A stretch of 63,987 nt of DNA from CALRBF01 sp964646465 (GTDB lineage Bacteria; Patescibacteriota; Minisyncoccia; SW-4-49-11). Shown one piece after another: positions 43,444 to 52,824 of this stretch. Each line of letters starts with the position of its first letter. Within the stretch, counting starts at the first letter, position 1. The notes beneath the pieces are model-generated. The model saw nothing but the letters and a program-made list of their open reading frames with translations. It was not told the DNA's origin and made no database searches. The DNA lies in NCBI GenBank assembly GCA_964646465.1, contig CAZYEN010000015.1, positions 1 through 63,987 on the forward strand, written 5' to 3'. The translations under genes were made by a program, and so were the position numbers.

Positions 43444-46287
43444 TTATAAAAGTGGCTTGAGGTATTTACCTGTATGACTGTTTGCATTCTTGGCGATTTG
43501 CTTTGGAGTACCTTCTGCAACTACCATTCCTCCTTTAGCTCCTCCTTCCGGTCCAATATCTATTATATGATCGGAGCTCTTTATAATATCCAAATTATGC
43601 TCAATGATTAAAATGGTATTACCTTTATCTGCTAGCTGATTCAAAACTCTTAATAATTTGGCGACATCCTCAAAGTGTAGTCCCGTGGTTGGCTCATCTA
43701 AAATATACAAAGTCTTACCAGTTGCTCGTTTGGATAACTCAGTGGCTAATTTAATTCTCTGGGCTTCTCCTCCAGATAAATGTGGGGCTGGCTGTCCTAA
43801 TTTCATATAACCGAGTCCAACATCATAAAGTGTAGCTAATTTGTCTTTTAAGCTTGGAATAGATTTAAAGAACTCTAAGGCTGTCTCGACATCCATATCT
43901 AGAACATCAGCTATACTCTTATCTTTATATAGTATTTGCAAGACTTCTTTATTATATCTTTTACCATGACAATCTTCACAGTCTACATAAATATCTGGCA
44001 AGAAATTCATCTCAATCTTGAGTACTCCGTCTCCTTTACAAGTCTCACATCTTCCCCCTTTGACATTAAAACTAAATCTCCCTGTCTGATATCCTTTCAG
44101 CTGAGCTTCTGGAGTTTTAGCAAATAAATCTCTTACTATAGTAAATAGTCCAGTATAAGTTGCAGGGTTTGACCTTGGAGTTCTACCAATTGGTGATTGG
44201 TCAATATTAACCATTTTATCTATATTCTCAAGCCCAGTAATGTCTTTGAATTTACCTGGTAAATCTTTAGCTCCATATCGAATATGGGCAATATGTTTAT
44301 ATAGAATATCTTGTATCAAGGTACTTTTACCCGATCCTGAAACTCCAGTCACACAAACCATCTGCCCCAATGGAATCGTTACATCTATATTTTTAAGATT
44401 ATTCTCGGCGGCACCTTTAATAATAATAGATTGTCCATTGTTTTCACGATATTTTTTAGGTGGGGCAATTACTCGTCTACCGGATAAATATTCTGCTGTT
44501 ATACCTTCTTGATTTATAAAATCATCTGGATGACCCTGAGCAATAATTCTTCCTCCGGCTGCTCCAGCTCCTGGACCGACATCTATAACATAATCTGAAG
44601 CTCTAATAGTGTCTTCGTCATGCTCTACTACAATCACTGTATTACCTAAGTCTCTCAAGTTTTGTAAGGTTTGAATCAAACGGTTATTATCGCGCTGATG
44701 TAGACCAATAGATGGCTCATCTAGGATATATAGAACTCCCATTAACCCTGAACCAATTTGAGTAGCTAAACGAATTCGCTGGGCTTCTCCTCCGGAAAGT
44801 GTATTACTAGACCTATCTAGGGTGAGATAATCTAATCCTACATTGAGTAAAAACTTTAATCTTGATTGAATTTCTTTAAAAATTGGGGTGCTAATGGCAA
44901 TATCTCTTTCATTAAAATACTCTCTATTATTTTGCACTTTATCAACATAAGCAGATAATTCATCGATACTCATATTGACTATCTGGTCAATAGTTTTATG
45001 AGCTACTTGTACAGCTAAAAATTGTTTTTTTAACCTTTTTCCATTACAGGTAGGACAAATTGTGTTGAGCATATATTTTTCAATCTCAGATCGAATGAAT
45101 TCTGAATCTGTTTCTTGATATCTTCTCAATAAATTAGGAATTACTCCTTCATAAGTAGCTTCTACGGTGTGAGAACCTGAACGAATAGGGACTTTAATTG
45201 GAGTTTCAGATCCATATAAAACAAAATTTAAATCTTCTGGCTTAAGTTCTTGTACTGGTATTGTCAAACTAATACCTTTCATTTCTGCCACAGTTTCCAA
45301 AACTTTCATATACCAACCAAAAGCCCCTTTTTGTTTCCCTACTCCCCATGGTTTGATAGCTCCTTGATTAATAGTTAGTCTAGGATTTGGGATCACTAAA
45401 TCTGGTGAGATTTCTGGAGTATATCCAAGACCATCACAAGTATTACACGCTCCATGTGGACTATTAAATGAAAAGTTTCTAGTCTCTAATTCTCCAAAAC
45501 TCTCACCTGAGTCCATAATATATTTCTCACTCATTAATTCATCGTGATAAATATTTTTATTTCTATCCAAAATTTCTGAGACTATCAGCATTCCCTCCCC
45601 TAATCTAAGGGCTATTTCTACTGAGTCTAAAACTCTAGCACCTTCAAATCCAGATGATTCTAGAAGTCTATCTATCACTAATTCAATAGAATGTTTCTTT
45701 TGTTTATCTAAATTCAATTCCAAAGCTTCTTCAGTCAAATAAATAATTCCATCTACTCTCACTCTCATAAAGCCATCTTGAAATGCTTTTTGAATTATCC
45801 CTTTATGTTCTCCTTTTTTATCTCTAATTACTGGAGCTAAAATTATTATTTGTTTGTCTTTAAATCTAGAAATATTATCTGCCATTTGTTTGGCGTCTTG
45901 CATTCGGATTAATTCACCTGTTTCTGGATTAAATGGTATACCTACTCTGGCATATAACAATCTCAAGTAATCATAAATTTCGGTCACCGTACCTACAGTA
46001 GATCTTGGGTTTCTAGAAACACTTTTCTGATCAATAGAAATGGCTGGAGACAAACCTTCTATTACATCCACGTCTGGCTTATCCATAATACCTAAAAACT
46101 GCCTCGCATAAGCAGATAGACTTTCTACATAACGTCTCTGACCCTCTGCATAAATTGTGTCAAATGCAAGCGAGGATTTACCAGAACCAGACAAACCTGT
46201 GATAACCACAAGCTTATCTCTTGGAATAGTAATGTCTATATTCTTTAGATTATGTACTCTAGCTCCTTTGATCCGAATTTCATTCAT
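43444..46287 (-). CDS. uvrA: UvrABC excision nuclease subunit A
   Basis: 947 residues, full length. Two ABC ATPase modules: Walker A GLSGSGKSS (32-40) and GVSGSGKST, two LSGGEAQRI signatures, and zinc-binding clusters (CNTCDGLGY, CPTCNGKR, CETCKGDG, CEDCHGKR). Damage recognition in nucleotide excision repair. It is 3 bp after the GT2 gene. Confidence 0.97.
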   Translation of the reverse strand: MNEIRIKGARVHNLKNIDITIPRDKLVVITGLSGSGKSSLAFDTIYAEGQRRYVESLSAYARQFLGIMDKPDVDVIEGLSPAISIDQKSVSRNPRSTVGTVTEIYDYLRLLYARVGIPFNPETGELIRMQDAKQMADNISRFKDKQIIILAPVIRDKKGEHKGIIQKAFQDGFMRVRVDGIIYLTEEALELNLDKQKKHSIELVIDRLLESSGFEGARVLDSVEIALRLGEGMLIVSEILDRNKNIYHDELMSEKYIMDSGESFGELETRNFSFNSPHGACNTCDGLGYTPEISPDLVIPNPRLTINQGAIKPWGVGKQKGAFGWYMKVLETVAEMKGISLTIPVQELKPEDLNFVLYGSETPIKVPIRSGSHTVEATYEGVIPNLLRRYQETDSEFIRSEIEKYMLNTICPTCNGKRLKKQFLAVQVAHKTIDQIVNMSIDELSAYVDKVQNNREYFNERDIAISTPIFKEIQSRLKFLLNVGLDYLTLDRSSNTLSGGEAQRIRLATQIGSGLMGVLYILDEPSIGLHQRDNNRLIQTLQNLRDLGNTVIVVEHDEDTIRASDYVIDVGPGAGAAGGRIIAQGHPDDFINQEGITAEYLSGRRVIAPPKKYRENNGQSIIIKGAAENNLKNIDVTIPLGQMVCVTGVSGSGKSTLIQDILYKHIAHIRYGAKDLPGKFKDITGLENIDKMVNIDQSPIGRTPRSNPATYTGLFTIVRDLFAKTPEAQLKGYQTGRFSFNVKGGRCETCKGDGVLKIEMNFLPDIYVDCEDCHGKRYNKEVLQILYKDKSIADVLDMDVETALEFFKSIPSLKDKLATLYDVGLGYMKLGQPAPHLSGGEAQRIKLATELSKRATGKTLYILDEPTTGLHFEDVAKLLRVLNQLADKGNTILIIEHNLDIIKSSDHIIDIGPEGGAKGGMVVAEGTPKQIAKNANSHTGKYLKPLL

Positions 46288-46290
46288 AAA

Positions 46291-47820
46291 CTATTTTTTA
46301 GACTTAGTATTAGTGCGTACTTTTGGAGTCACCCAAAATCCTAAATATTTACCAAATAACAATCTTGTTTGAGCTTCTATGGCTGGTAAAGCTCCTAATA
46401 ATATTGCCACAAATGGAATAAAAATCCATTGTAAGTACATCATAGCGGCCCTCCATTTAGAATATCTTTTTGGTCTTGGAGGAAGTAATAAGATATTAAT
46501 ATAAGCAGTAATTATTAATCCTAATAATGTTATATTCATAATGATACTAGCATATTGAGGCAAGTTATTAGAAAAGACTGTGGCTTTAAAAGCATCCCCC
46601 CCAAACCAAATTGGGAACCAAATAAATATAGCTAGGATAAAAGCTGATGTAGCCCAAGTATAGTGCCCTTCAATCATATTCCCAATTCTACGAATTCTAT
46701 CTCCCAGAGGGGCCTTAGAGTTAATGGCATATGAACGCATTGTAGTAGCTAAATTTTCTATTCCATAAGCCCATCTACGCATTTGAAAATATTGATTTTT
46801 GAAAGCTTGTACTGGATTATGTGCCTGTACTGCATCCAGTGATACCGGAATATGAATTGGAATCACACTATAATCTCCATCATAATAATTTACACATTTC
46901 CAATAAATCACTGAGTCATCTGACACCATATTAACAGGCCAATAATTAACCTCTATTAGAGTTTTAAAACTCATAGAATGACTAGAAAAGGTAACCATAC
47001 GATCAAATCTAACAGACTCCATCATATGCCAAAAACTAGAACTAATAGCTACAACTCTAGTAAAAGCAGGTGCATCCCAAATATTATTATGATACATTGG
47101 CAAGGGCTGATAGCTATGATTGTGGGGATTTTCTGCATTCAAAAACTCATAAGTCAAAGCAGAAAAATATTTTGAATGACAGACAGTATCACTATCAAAT
47201 ACAGATATAATAGTTTGGTCTATAGCTATATTTTTTTGTTCTAAATACTCTTTCATCTGCTTGGCAGCATAGGTGGCATTAGCACCCTTAGCTTTCATCT
47301 CTCCTTCTATACCATCTGGATGAGTAGTTACAACAAACTCTCTGAATACTCCTTGGAACTTTTTAATTAAATATTTTTCTTTTTTCTCTCTAGCCTTACC
47401 TTCGCGCTCTTCAGTAGCTACCACAACAAACACCTTGTCTAGAGGATATTCCATTTTAGCTAGAGATTCAATACTTTGAGCCAATACTTCTGGAGACTCA
47501 TCATAAGTCAAGAACATCACAATATGATTAATTTCATCAAAACCTTTTAAGGATTTAGCTTGATCTAGCCAATCAATCTGTATATCACTTTTCATTTGGC
47601 GATAAGCTACCATTAAATGCACACTCAAATATACAGCCTTAAACAGCCAATATAAATCAAAAATCAACACAAATAGAGCTACTTGAAAAGGCAAAACAAA
47701 AGACAATCCAATCAAAGCTATAAATGTTCCCCAAGCTAAAATAGCCGGTAACATCTCAAAAAATCTTTGCCAAAATCTTTGAGTTGGATCATTAGTTTTT
47801 GGGTCAGGATAAATATACAT
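46291..47820 (-). CDS. Family 2 glycosyltransferase, cellulose-synthase-like membrane enzyme
   Basis: 509 residues. Two N-terminal membrane segments, a cytoplasmic GT-A domain with FDSDT (DxD), a later acidic MVSDDSVIYW and the QxxRW-type FQMRRWAYG, then three or four membrane segments. Processive synthesis of a surface polysaccharide is likely; the product is unknown. Confidence 0.86.
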   Translation of the reverse strand: MYIYPDPKTNDPTQRFWQRFFEMLPAILAWGTFIALIGLSFVLPFQVALFVLIFDLYWLFKAVYLSVHLMVAYRQMKSDIQIDWLDQAKSLKGFDEINHIVMFLTYDESPEVLAQSIESLAKMEYPLDKVFVVVATEEREGKAREKKEKYLIKKFQGVFREFVVTTHPDGIEGEMKAKGANATYAAKQMKEYLEQKNIAIDQTIISVFDSDTVCHSKYFSALTYEFLNAENPHNHSYQPLPMYHNNIWDAPAFTRVVAISSSFWHMMESVRFDRMVTFSSHSMSFKTLIEVNYWPVNMVSDDSVIYWKCVNYYDGDYSVIPIHIPVSLDAVQAHNPVQAFKNQYFQMRRWAYGIENLATTMRSYAINSKAPLGDRIRRIGNMIEGHYTWATSAFILAIFIWFPIWFGGDAFKATVFSNNLPQYASIIMNITLLGLIITAYINILLLPPRPKRYSKWRAAMMYLQWIFIPFVAILLGALPAIEAQTRLLFGKYLGFWVTPKVRTNTKSKK

Positions 47821-47822
47821 AA

Positions 47823-48206
47823 TTAACTAACAATATTATTTATATCCAAAACTAAAAGTAAATAATAGCCTAATAAACTTAAAGTTAAAGCACTAGAACC
47901 AAATATCCAGTAAACTATTATATCTTGAATTTCAGGTTTAGTAAACCTTTTTTTAATATACCAAATTGCAATTCCATTCATTACACTGAACACAATAGCA
48001 TAAATCAAATATTGCCAAACATTATTAGGAGAACCTATGACAGTCACTCCATCATAAAAAGTAGCTCTCAAATTAATCAAAGATCCTGTATATTTAGTCT
48101 GTATTCTCAATATAATTAATAAAATACCAATACAAAGAATGCTCATCAAGCCCAAATAAGCACTTGGTAGAATAAAATTTTCTTTCAATTTAATTAATTG
48201 TTTCAT
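47823..48206 (-). CDS. Small multi-span membrane protein
   Basis: 127 residues with three hydrophobic segments (about 14-34, 63-84 and 98-120) and a short basic loop (KKRFTKPE). Not recognised. It lies between the DciA-like gene (4-bp ATGA overlap) and the GT2 gene (2 bp), so it is co-expressed and may assist the glycosyltransferase. Confidence 0.75.
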   Translation of the reverse strand: MKQLIKLKENFILPSAYLGLMSILCIGILLIILRIQTKYTGSLINLRATFYDGVTVIGSPNNVWQYLIYAIVFSVMNGIAIWYIKKRFTKPEIQDIIVYWIFGSSALTLSLLGYYLLLVLDINNIVS

Positions 48207-48496
48207 CTGATTCTAATTTGTAATCTATGTACTTGGAATTTCAAAGTATCAATCGCTTGATTTAAATTTTGAATAATATCAAATTCATATAGTTTTATTT
48301 TTTGAGCTTCATAGTTGGAATTAACCACTATTGCCAGAGAGCCATTTTGAATAGATACTGCCTCTGAGGCTTTTAAGTCTACAAAGGAAGTCTGTACCAA
48401 TTCATTATACAACATACAAACCTTAGTGCTTTCAACTTTATTATACATATCTGAACTAACCGGATATTTTTTTTGTAAAACTGTATTTATTCGCAT
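48203..48496 (-). CDS. DciA-like protein (DUF721)
   Basis: 97 residues. The C-terminal half (SLAIVVNSNYEAQKIKLYE, then IIQNLNQAI) has the beta-strand then helix pattern of DUF721/DciA, the loader of the replicative helicase in many bacteria. It lacks an extended N-terminal region. It overlaps xseA by 10 bp. Confidence 0.65.
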   Translation of the reverse strand: MRINTVLQKKYPVSSDMYNKVESTKVCMLYNELVQTSFVDLKASEAVSIQNGSLAIVVNSNYEAQKIKLYEFDIIQNLNQAIDTLKFQVHRLQIRIR

Positions 48497-50079
48497 ATTA
48501 TTTTTTTGGTGACTATGCTATTGGTTGTGCCATTATGAAATTGAGTTGTAAGCACATCTCCTTCCTTGAGCTGCTTACTGTCTTTTATAATTTTATCATA
48601 AATTTTAGTAATACTATATCCTTTTTGTAAAATGGCTTGAGGATCAAAAGCAGTCAATTGAGATTGCAATAAAGCCAACTTATTTTGAAATTGAGATAAA
48701 TTATTCAAGATTGAAGTTTCTAATTTATTTATATTATTCCCAACTTGATATTGATATTGTTGAATTTTACTTAATTTCTGAAAAGTCAAGTATTCTAATT
48801 TTTGAATACCAAGTCTCACTTGGTCTGAAATATGGCGAATATATCTCTCTAATGTATGTAAGTTTTGTTCTATAGTACTCTTTAAAGTTTGTACCTGATA
48901 CTGTATGGTATTTTGTAGAATTCGCTCCTTTTGAGTAACACTAGCCAATAACTCATCTCGATGTGGAGTTAATAACTCAGCCGCATTAGAAGGAGTAGAA
49001 GCTCTCATATCAGCCACAAAATCTATAATTGTAAAATCTCGCTCATGACCTATAGCCGAAATAATAGGTTTAGCAGAAGTATAAATCGCTCTAGCCACAC
49101 TCTCATCATTAAATGCATGCAGATCATCCATAGCTCCCCCACCTCTAGTCAGAACAATAACCTCCACCTCCGGATAAGTATTCAGATTGTTAATTGCAGT
49201 AATAATACTATCCACCGCTCGCTCACCTTGTACCTGAGCATGGTGAAAATATAACTCTAAACCCCCTATCCTAGCTCCTAAAACTTTCATAAAATCTTTA
49301 TAAGCTGCTGCATCCTGAGAAGTAATTACCCCAATCTTTTGAGGCATATCAGGAATAACTCTCTTACGATTGTCACTAAATAAACCTTCTGACTCTAATT
49401 TTTGTCTTAGAAGTTCAAAAGCTTTAGCAAGCTCACCTTCTCCGGACACAGCCATAGTATCCACCATCACACTAAAAATACCAGATTTAGGAGATAGCCT
49501 AGATTTACCAGACACAATAACTCTCATACCATCAACTGGAGAAATTCTAGATTTTCTCAAATTAGCAACTGTAGTGAAACATCTAATCTTTGCTTCTTTT
49601 TGCTCGTCTTTTAAGTCGAAAAACACCCATTGATTATTCGCAAAGCTTGACATTTGAAAGGCTGACACCTCTCCCTCAATCTGTACAGTCTGTTCTCCAA
49701 TAATTGAGTTGATTTGTTGAATAAAAGCTGAAACACTCAAAACCTCAGATGCAATAGCTGGAGTTTTTATCTTAATATCAGCATATTTAGCTAAAGATTC
49801 AGGAATAATGTTTTTGTTTTTCTCTAAATACTCCCTACCTTCCGGGAAATGAGATAAAGTTCTAATAGCTTCTTTTTTCACCAATAAGGACGAATCCTGT
49901 AATAAGGGTATAATCAAATCCCCCACTCGAGCCCATTCAAAATTGATTAAAGCCCGCAGAGAAGCCTGTCGATACGAAGGTTTAGTATGAGCCAAGAAAA
50001 CCTGAATACTATACAAAGCCCGCTCCCCACGCTCTCTAATAATATCTTGAAAGTAAGTATCTAATTGCTTGCCTGTCAC
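48487..50079 (-). CDS. xseA: Exodeoxyribonuclease VII large subunit with N-terminal HEAT-like extension
   Basis: 530 residues from a GTG at 50079. Residues about 110-200 are the OB fold (VQIEGEVSAFQMSSFANNQWVFFDLKD), followed by the catalytic core (IGVITSQDAAAYKDF, LTRGGGAMDDL, AIGHERDF, ASTPSNAAEL) and a C-terminal coiled coil. About 105 extra residues at the N-terminus have paired helices of HEAT type (IPLLQDSSLLVKKEAIRTLS), not usual for XseA. Minus-strand extended -10 TATGATATAAT at 50111-50121. Confidence 0.92.
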   Translation of the reverse strand: MTGKQLDTYFQDIIRERGERALYSIQVFLAHTKPSYRQASLRALINFEWARVGDLIIPLLQDSSLLVKKEAIRTLSHFPEGREYLEKNKNIIPESLAKYADIKIKTPAIASEVLSVSAFIQQINSIIGEQTVQIEGEVSAFQMSSFANNQWVFFDLKDEQKEAKIRCFTTVANLRKSRISPVDGMRVIVSGKSRLSPKSGIFSVMVDTMAVSGEGELAKAFELLRQKLESEGLFSDNRKRVIPDMPQKIGVITSQDAAAYKDFMKVLGARIGGLELYFHHAQVQGERAVDSIITAINNLNTYPEVEVIVLTRGGGAMDDLHAFNDESVARAIYTSAKPIISAIGHERDFTIIDFVADMRASTPSNAAELLTPHRDELLASVTQKERILQNTIQYQVQTLKSTIEQNLHTLERYIRHISDQVRLGIQKLEYLTFQKLSKIQQYQYQVGNNINKLETSILNNLSQFQNKLALLQSQLTAFDPQAILQKGYSITKIYDKIIKDSKQLKEGDVLTTQFHNGTTNSIVTKKIICE

Positions 50080-50120
50080 AGAGTTTATAATTTATTAAAT
50101 TTATATATTTATTATATCAT

Positions 50121-50148
50121 AAAAAAGAAAGCGACTGTATAGTCGCTT
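50121..50148 (-). terminator. Intrinsic terminator of the small gene at 50237
   Basis: Minus strand AGCGACT/AGTCGCT stem with loop ATAC, followed by TTCTTTTTTAT. It shares sequence space with the xseA promoter. Confidence 0.85.
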
Positions 50149-50236
50149 CTTGTTTGATTGAATTTGATGAAATTCCCAAATTTGGGAGTTAAAAAATGGT
50201 GGTGGGGGTATTTAGTTGTTGGTCTGAGCTAGGTGC

Positions 50237-50398
50237 TCAGAGTGTGACATCGGACGATGGTCCGACTGGAATGGTCAGGCAATCATGTCTCCCTCTCATC
50301 CAAGGAAAGAAGGGTTTCGTTGAATTAGAAACTCTTTTGCCTTTCGACCCTTTCCTGGGATGGAATGAGGGATCGGTATGACGCTTGCCATGTGCCAT
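50237..50398 (-). CDS. Small basic protein (53 aa) of unknown function
   Basis: Begins MAHGKRHTDPSFHPRKGSKG, strongly basic in the first half (possible nucleic-acid or ribosome binding), with PWMRGRHDC in the middle. Supported by promoter TTGACA-17-TAGATT and a terminator about 90 bp downstream. G+C is higher than in neighbours. The long 3' stretch could also be a functional RNA. Confidence 0.5.
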   Translation of the reverse strand: MAHGKRHTDPSFHPRKGSKGKRVSNSTKPFFPWMRGRHDCLTIPVGPSSDVTL

Positions 50399-50424
50399 GG
50401 ATGCCACAAAGTAGAGGCAAATTT

Positions 50425-50453
50425 AATCTATACCTTTTCAATAATTTTGTCAA
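50425..50453 (-). promoter_or_regulatory. Promoter of the small basic gene
   Basis: Minus strand TTGACA (50453-50448), 17-bp spacer, TAGATT (50430-50425). Confidence 0.75.
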
Positions 50454-50492
50454 GCTTTATTAACTTTTGTTAAAAATTAATAAAAGTTATAT

Positions 50493-51677
50493 CTATTTTA
50501 TAATATCTTCTAGTTTTAATTTATCCACTATCCATTTCCTAACAGTAGACATATAAGCCGAGTCTCTAATAACAACTCCACCTATAATTTCTCTATTAGA
50601 ATTAGTATTGACTTGCACATATCGCTCTCCTTGTTCTATTACTACTGACTGCATCGTCTCAGAATTAAGTCTACATTGTCCTACAAAAGCAATAGCTAAG
50701 CTAGTCTTGGGGCAATAAGCTGGAATCAGACTAAACTCTTTCATAGCCTCAGGATACACCATATTATATCCCGCTATCATACCTTGTAATGAAGCCTGTG
50801 CCCAAGTTCCAGAACCAGAATATTGTTCTTGTAAGATATCATAGTATTCCACAATATCACCAGCCCCAAAAACATTTTCATCCTCACTTTGTAAATACTG
50901 ATTAACCTTCAACCCACGATTACAGAGCTCCGCGGGCAAAAAGTCTTTATTTAATTCCAAACCAATACCTACACACATAGCCTCAGTTGGAATAATCTCA
51001 CCGGAAGTTAGCTCAACCTCAGCAATCTGCCCCATATTATTGCCTCGAATCTCTGCGATCTCACTAACATAATAAATTTTGGCTCTTTTGGATAAATATT
51101 CATTCAAGATATTACCCCCAATCTGATCAATCATACCCTGCCAATACCATTTATCACGAAGAATTAGAGTAACCTGCTTACCAAGATTAGATAATAACTC
51201 TACAAATTCAATACCAATAAAGCCTCCCCCAACAATAGTAATGTTCTCCTTGTCTTGAATATAATCCCTCACTCCAATCGCATTATCCAAAGTCTGAAAA
51301 GCAAAAACTCCCTTCAAATCCGCTCCTGCTTGCGATAACCGTCTAGCTCTACCACCTGTTGCGATTAAAACTTTGTCATAAGTAAGTATTTCTCCATTAT
51401 CTAGAGTAATGCTTTTTTCTTTAGCATCCAAACTTTGCACCTTAGCAATCATTCTCTCAATATTTTGTGCCTGAAACTGCTCCTCAGTTTTTAATAACAA
51501 CTGCTCCGGAGACTTAATATCAGCCGCCACCTTGCCAATGTTAACCCGAGAATACACAGGATAATTTTCCTCCCCAATCAAGACAATACTAGTATCGGGA
51601 GATTCTTTACGAATAGTCATTGCCCCATTAGTACCCGCAATACCCGCTCCAATAATAATATAATTATAATGCTTCAT
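50493..51677 (-). CDS. NAD(P)H-dependent FAD oxidoreductase (rubredoxin/nitrite reductase-type)
   Basis: 394 residues. FAD motif IIGAGIAGTNGA near the N-terminus, central NAD(P)H motif IVGGGFIGIEFVELL, ATGGRARR and the C-terminal FAD motif VFGAGDIVEYYD. This layout is that of NADH:rubredoxin- or ferredoxin-type reductases and coenzyme A disulfide reductase relatives. There is no redox-active Cys pair. The acceptor is unknown; a link to the thiol or Suf systems is only conjecture. Confidence 0.85.
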   Translation of the reverse strand: MKHYNYIIIGAGIAGTNGAMTIRKESPDTSIVLIGEENYPVYSRVNIGKVAADIKSPEQLLLKTEEQFQAQNIERMIAKVQSLDAKEKSITLDNGEILTYDKVLIATGGRARRLSQAGADLKGVFAFQTLDNAIGVRDYIQDKENITIVGGGFIGIEFVELLSNLGKQVTLILRDKWYWQGMIDQIGGNILNEYLSKRAKIYYVSEIAEIRGNNMGQIAEVELTSGEIIPTEAMCVGIGLELNKDFLPAELCNRGLKVNQYLQSEDENVFGAGDIVEYYDILQEQYSGSGTWAQASLQGMIAGYNMVYPEAMKEFSLIPAYCPKTSLAIAFVGQCRLNSETMQSVVIEQGERYVQVNTNSNREIIGGVVIRDSAYMSTVRKWIVDKLKLEDIIK

Positions 51678-51719
51678 TACTCTATAAATTAATTTCTAAG
51701 ATATTTTTATTATAACATA

Positions 51720-51746
51720 TTGATTGAGATTTAGAATTATGATAAT
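51720..51746 (+). promoter_or_regulatory. Promoter of the small gene at 51775
   Basis: -35 TTGATT at 51720-51725, 15-bp spacer, -10 GATAAT at 51741-51746. Confidence 0.55.
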
Positions 51747-51774
51747 ATTTTAAAGTTGTTTTTTGGAGGAAAAA

Positions 51775-51957
51775 ATGGCAGAAGATAATCTTTTAGAGAC
51801 ACTATCTGGAAGGGCTACAAGAGGGAGAAAATCCACTTTATGTCCCAGTCCCACATACAATTTAAAAAGCCCCTTGCCGGACACCCTCCGGACAAGAAGC
51901 AATCCTTTCATGCAACAGCTCAAAACATTTGAGCAAGGTCGTTCCGATGAGGGATAA
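51775..51957 (+). CDS. Small protein (60 aa) of unknown function, SD-led
   Basis: ATG at 51775 with GGAGG at 51765-51769, a strong Shine-Dalgarno. Text MAEDNLLETLSGRATRGRK followed by a Pro/Ser/Thr-rich basic part. No family, no membrane segment. Terminator 17 bp after the stop. Confidence 0.65.
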   Translation: MAEDNLLETLSGRATRGRKSTLCPSPTYNLKSPLPDTLRTRSNPFMQQLKTFEQGRSDEG

Positions 51958-51973
51958 AAACATATAAGAAACC

Positions 51974-52006
51974 AGACCGCCTCACCTTGAGGATGGTCTT
52001 TTTTCT
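51974..52006 (+). terminator. Intrinsic terminator
   Basis: AGACC/GGTCT and CCTCA/TGAGG stacked stems, followed by six T residues. Confidence 0.85.
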
Positions 52007-52043
52007 TTATACTAGTACCTTTAGCACCTAACATTAGCTCTTT

Positions 52044-52066
52044 GTAGGGGCGACCTTCCAGTCGCC
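52044..52066. repeat. GTAGGGGCGAC-type intergenic repeat
   Basis: GGCGACCTTCCAGTCGCC hairpin preceded by GTAGGG, with relatives at 36426 (GTAGGGGCGG) and 56552 (GAGGGACG, on a similar plan). The rest of the 52007-52264 gap is AT-rich with no gene seen. Confidence 0.5.
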
Positions 52067-52264
52067 TGTACTTAAGCTGAACTTGCTGAGGTACAATTCA
52101 TAGCTTAAAATTTATTATACCCCGTCAGGCTTAGACTGCCACCCCTCAAGAGGGGAATTTAATTTATCATTCACCACTCATCATTTATAATTGTTTATAA
52201 ACTCTACAAAAATACCCCATAAACTGCTATAATACTAGTGTTTATAGTAGATTTTTAATATTTT

Positions 52265-52699
52265 ATGGATAGCCAAACGGCTCTACTGATTAATCAATGG
52301 ATAGATATAATTCATAATCCCAATTATTGGATTATATTTTGGTTTATAGCTTTGTATATACTACTCGAGAATAATCTATTTCCTAAAAGGGATATTATTC
52401 CTAAATTTAGGAATGGAAAAACTATTATATATAGCAAATTTTTAATTTTATTTTTTACTCTTAGTATAAGTATTTCTCAAAGCTTATTTGGTGGTTGCCT
52501 TGTAACTTCTATTCAAAACTATCTTGCCAGAACTTATCTGGGACGAGAATATTGGTATCCTTTTGGTTTGGTGTTTAGAGAAAACTTCTTTCCTGAATAT
52601 TGGATATATTTAAGACTATTATATATTGTCCTCACAATATTATATGGGATCTGGATATATAAATATTATAAATTTATAATAAGAAATTGGAGCGAATAA
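52265..52699 (+). CDS. Multi-span membrane protein of unknown function
   Basis: 144 residues with three hydrophobic segments (about 21-37, 58-76 and 112-134), many Tyr/Trp/Phe, and a GGCLVTSIQNYLA loop. No family recognised with confidence. It stands alone between a repeat-bearing gap and efp. Confidence 0.7.
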   Translation: MDSQTALLINQWIDIIHNPNYWIIFWFIALYILLENNLFPKRDIIPKFRNGKTIIYSKFLILFFTLSISISQSLFGGCLVTSIQNYLARTYLGREYWYPFGLVFRENFFPEYWIYLRLLYIVLTILYGIWIYKYYKFIIRNWSE

Positions 52700-52824
52700 A
52701 CATACCCCATCACCTTATATAGCGCTGAGGATTTTGTGTTAAGATGAGTGGATAAAATAATTCTTTTCATTGCATTTTTGGCTCAAATAAAATATAATAT
52801 GTAGGTTATTTAACAAATTATACT

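Noticed and set aside
50196..50381. Plus-strand 61-codon frame
   Set aside because: The consensus promoter and the terminator both read the minus strand, where a 53-codon frame fits between them.
51750..52034. Minus-strand 94-codon frame
   Set aside because: It runs through the terminator and opposite to the strong Shine-Dalgarno start at 51775.
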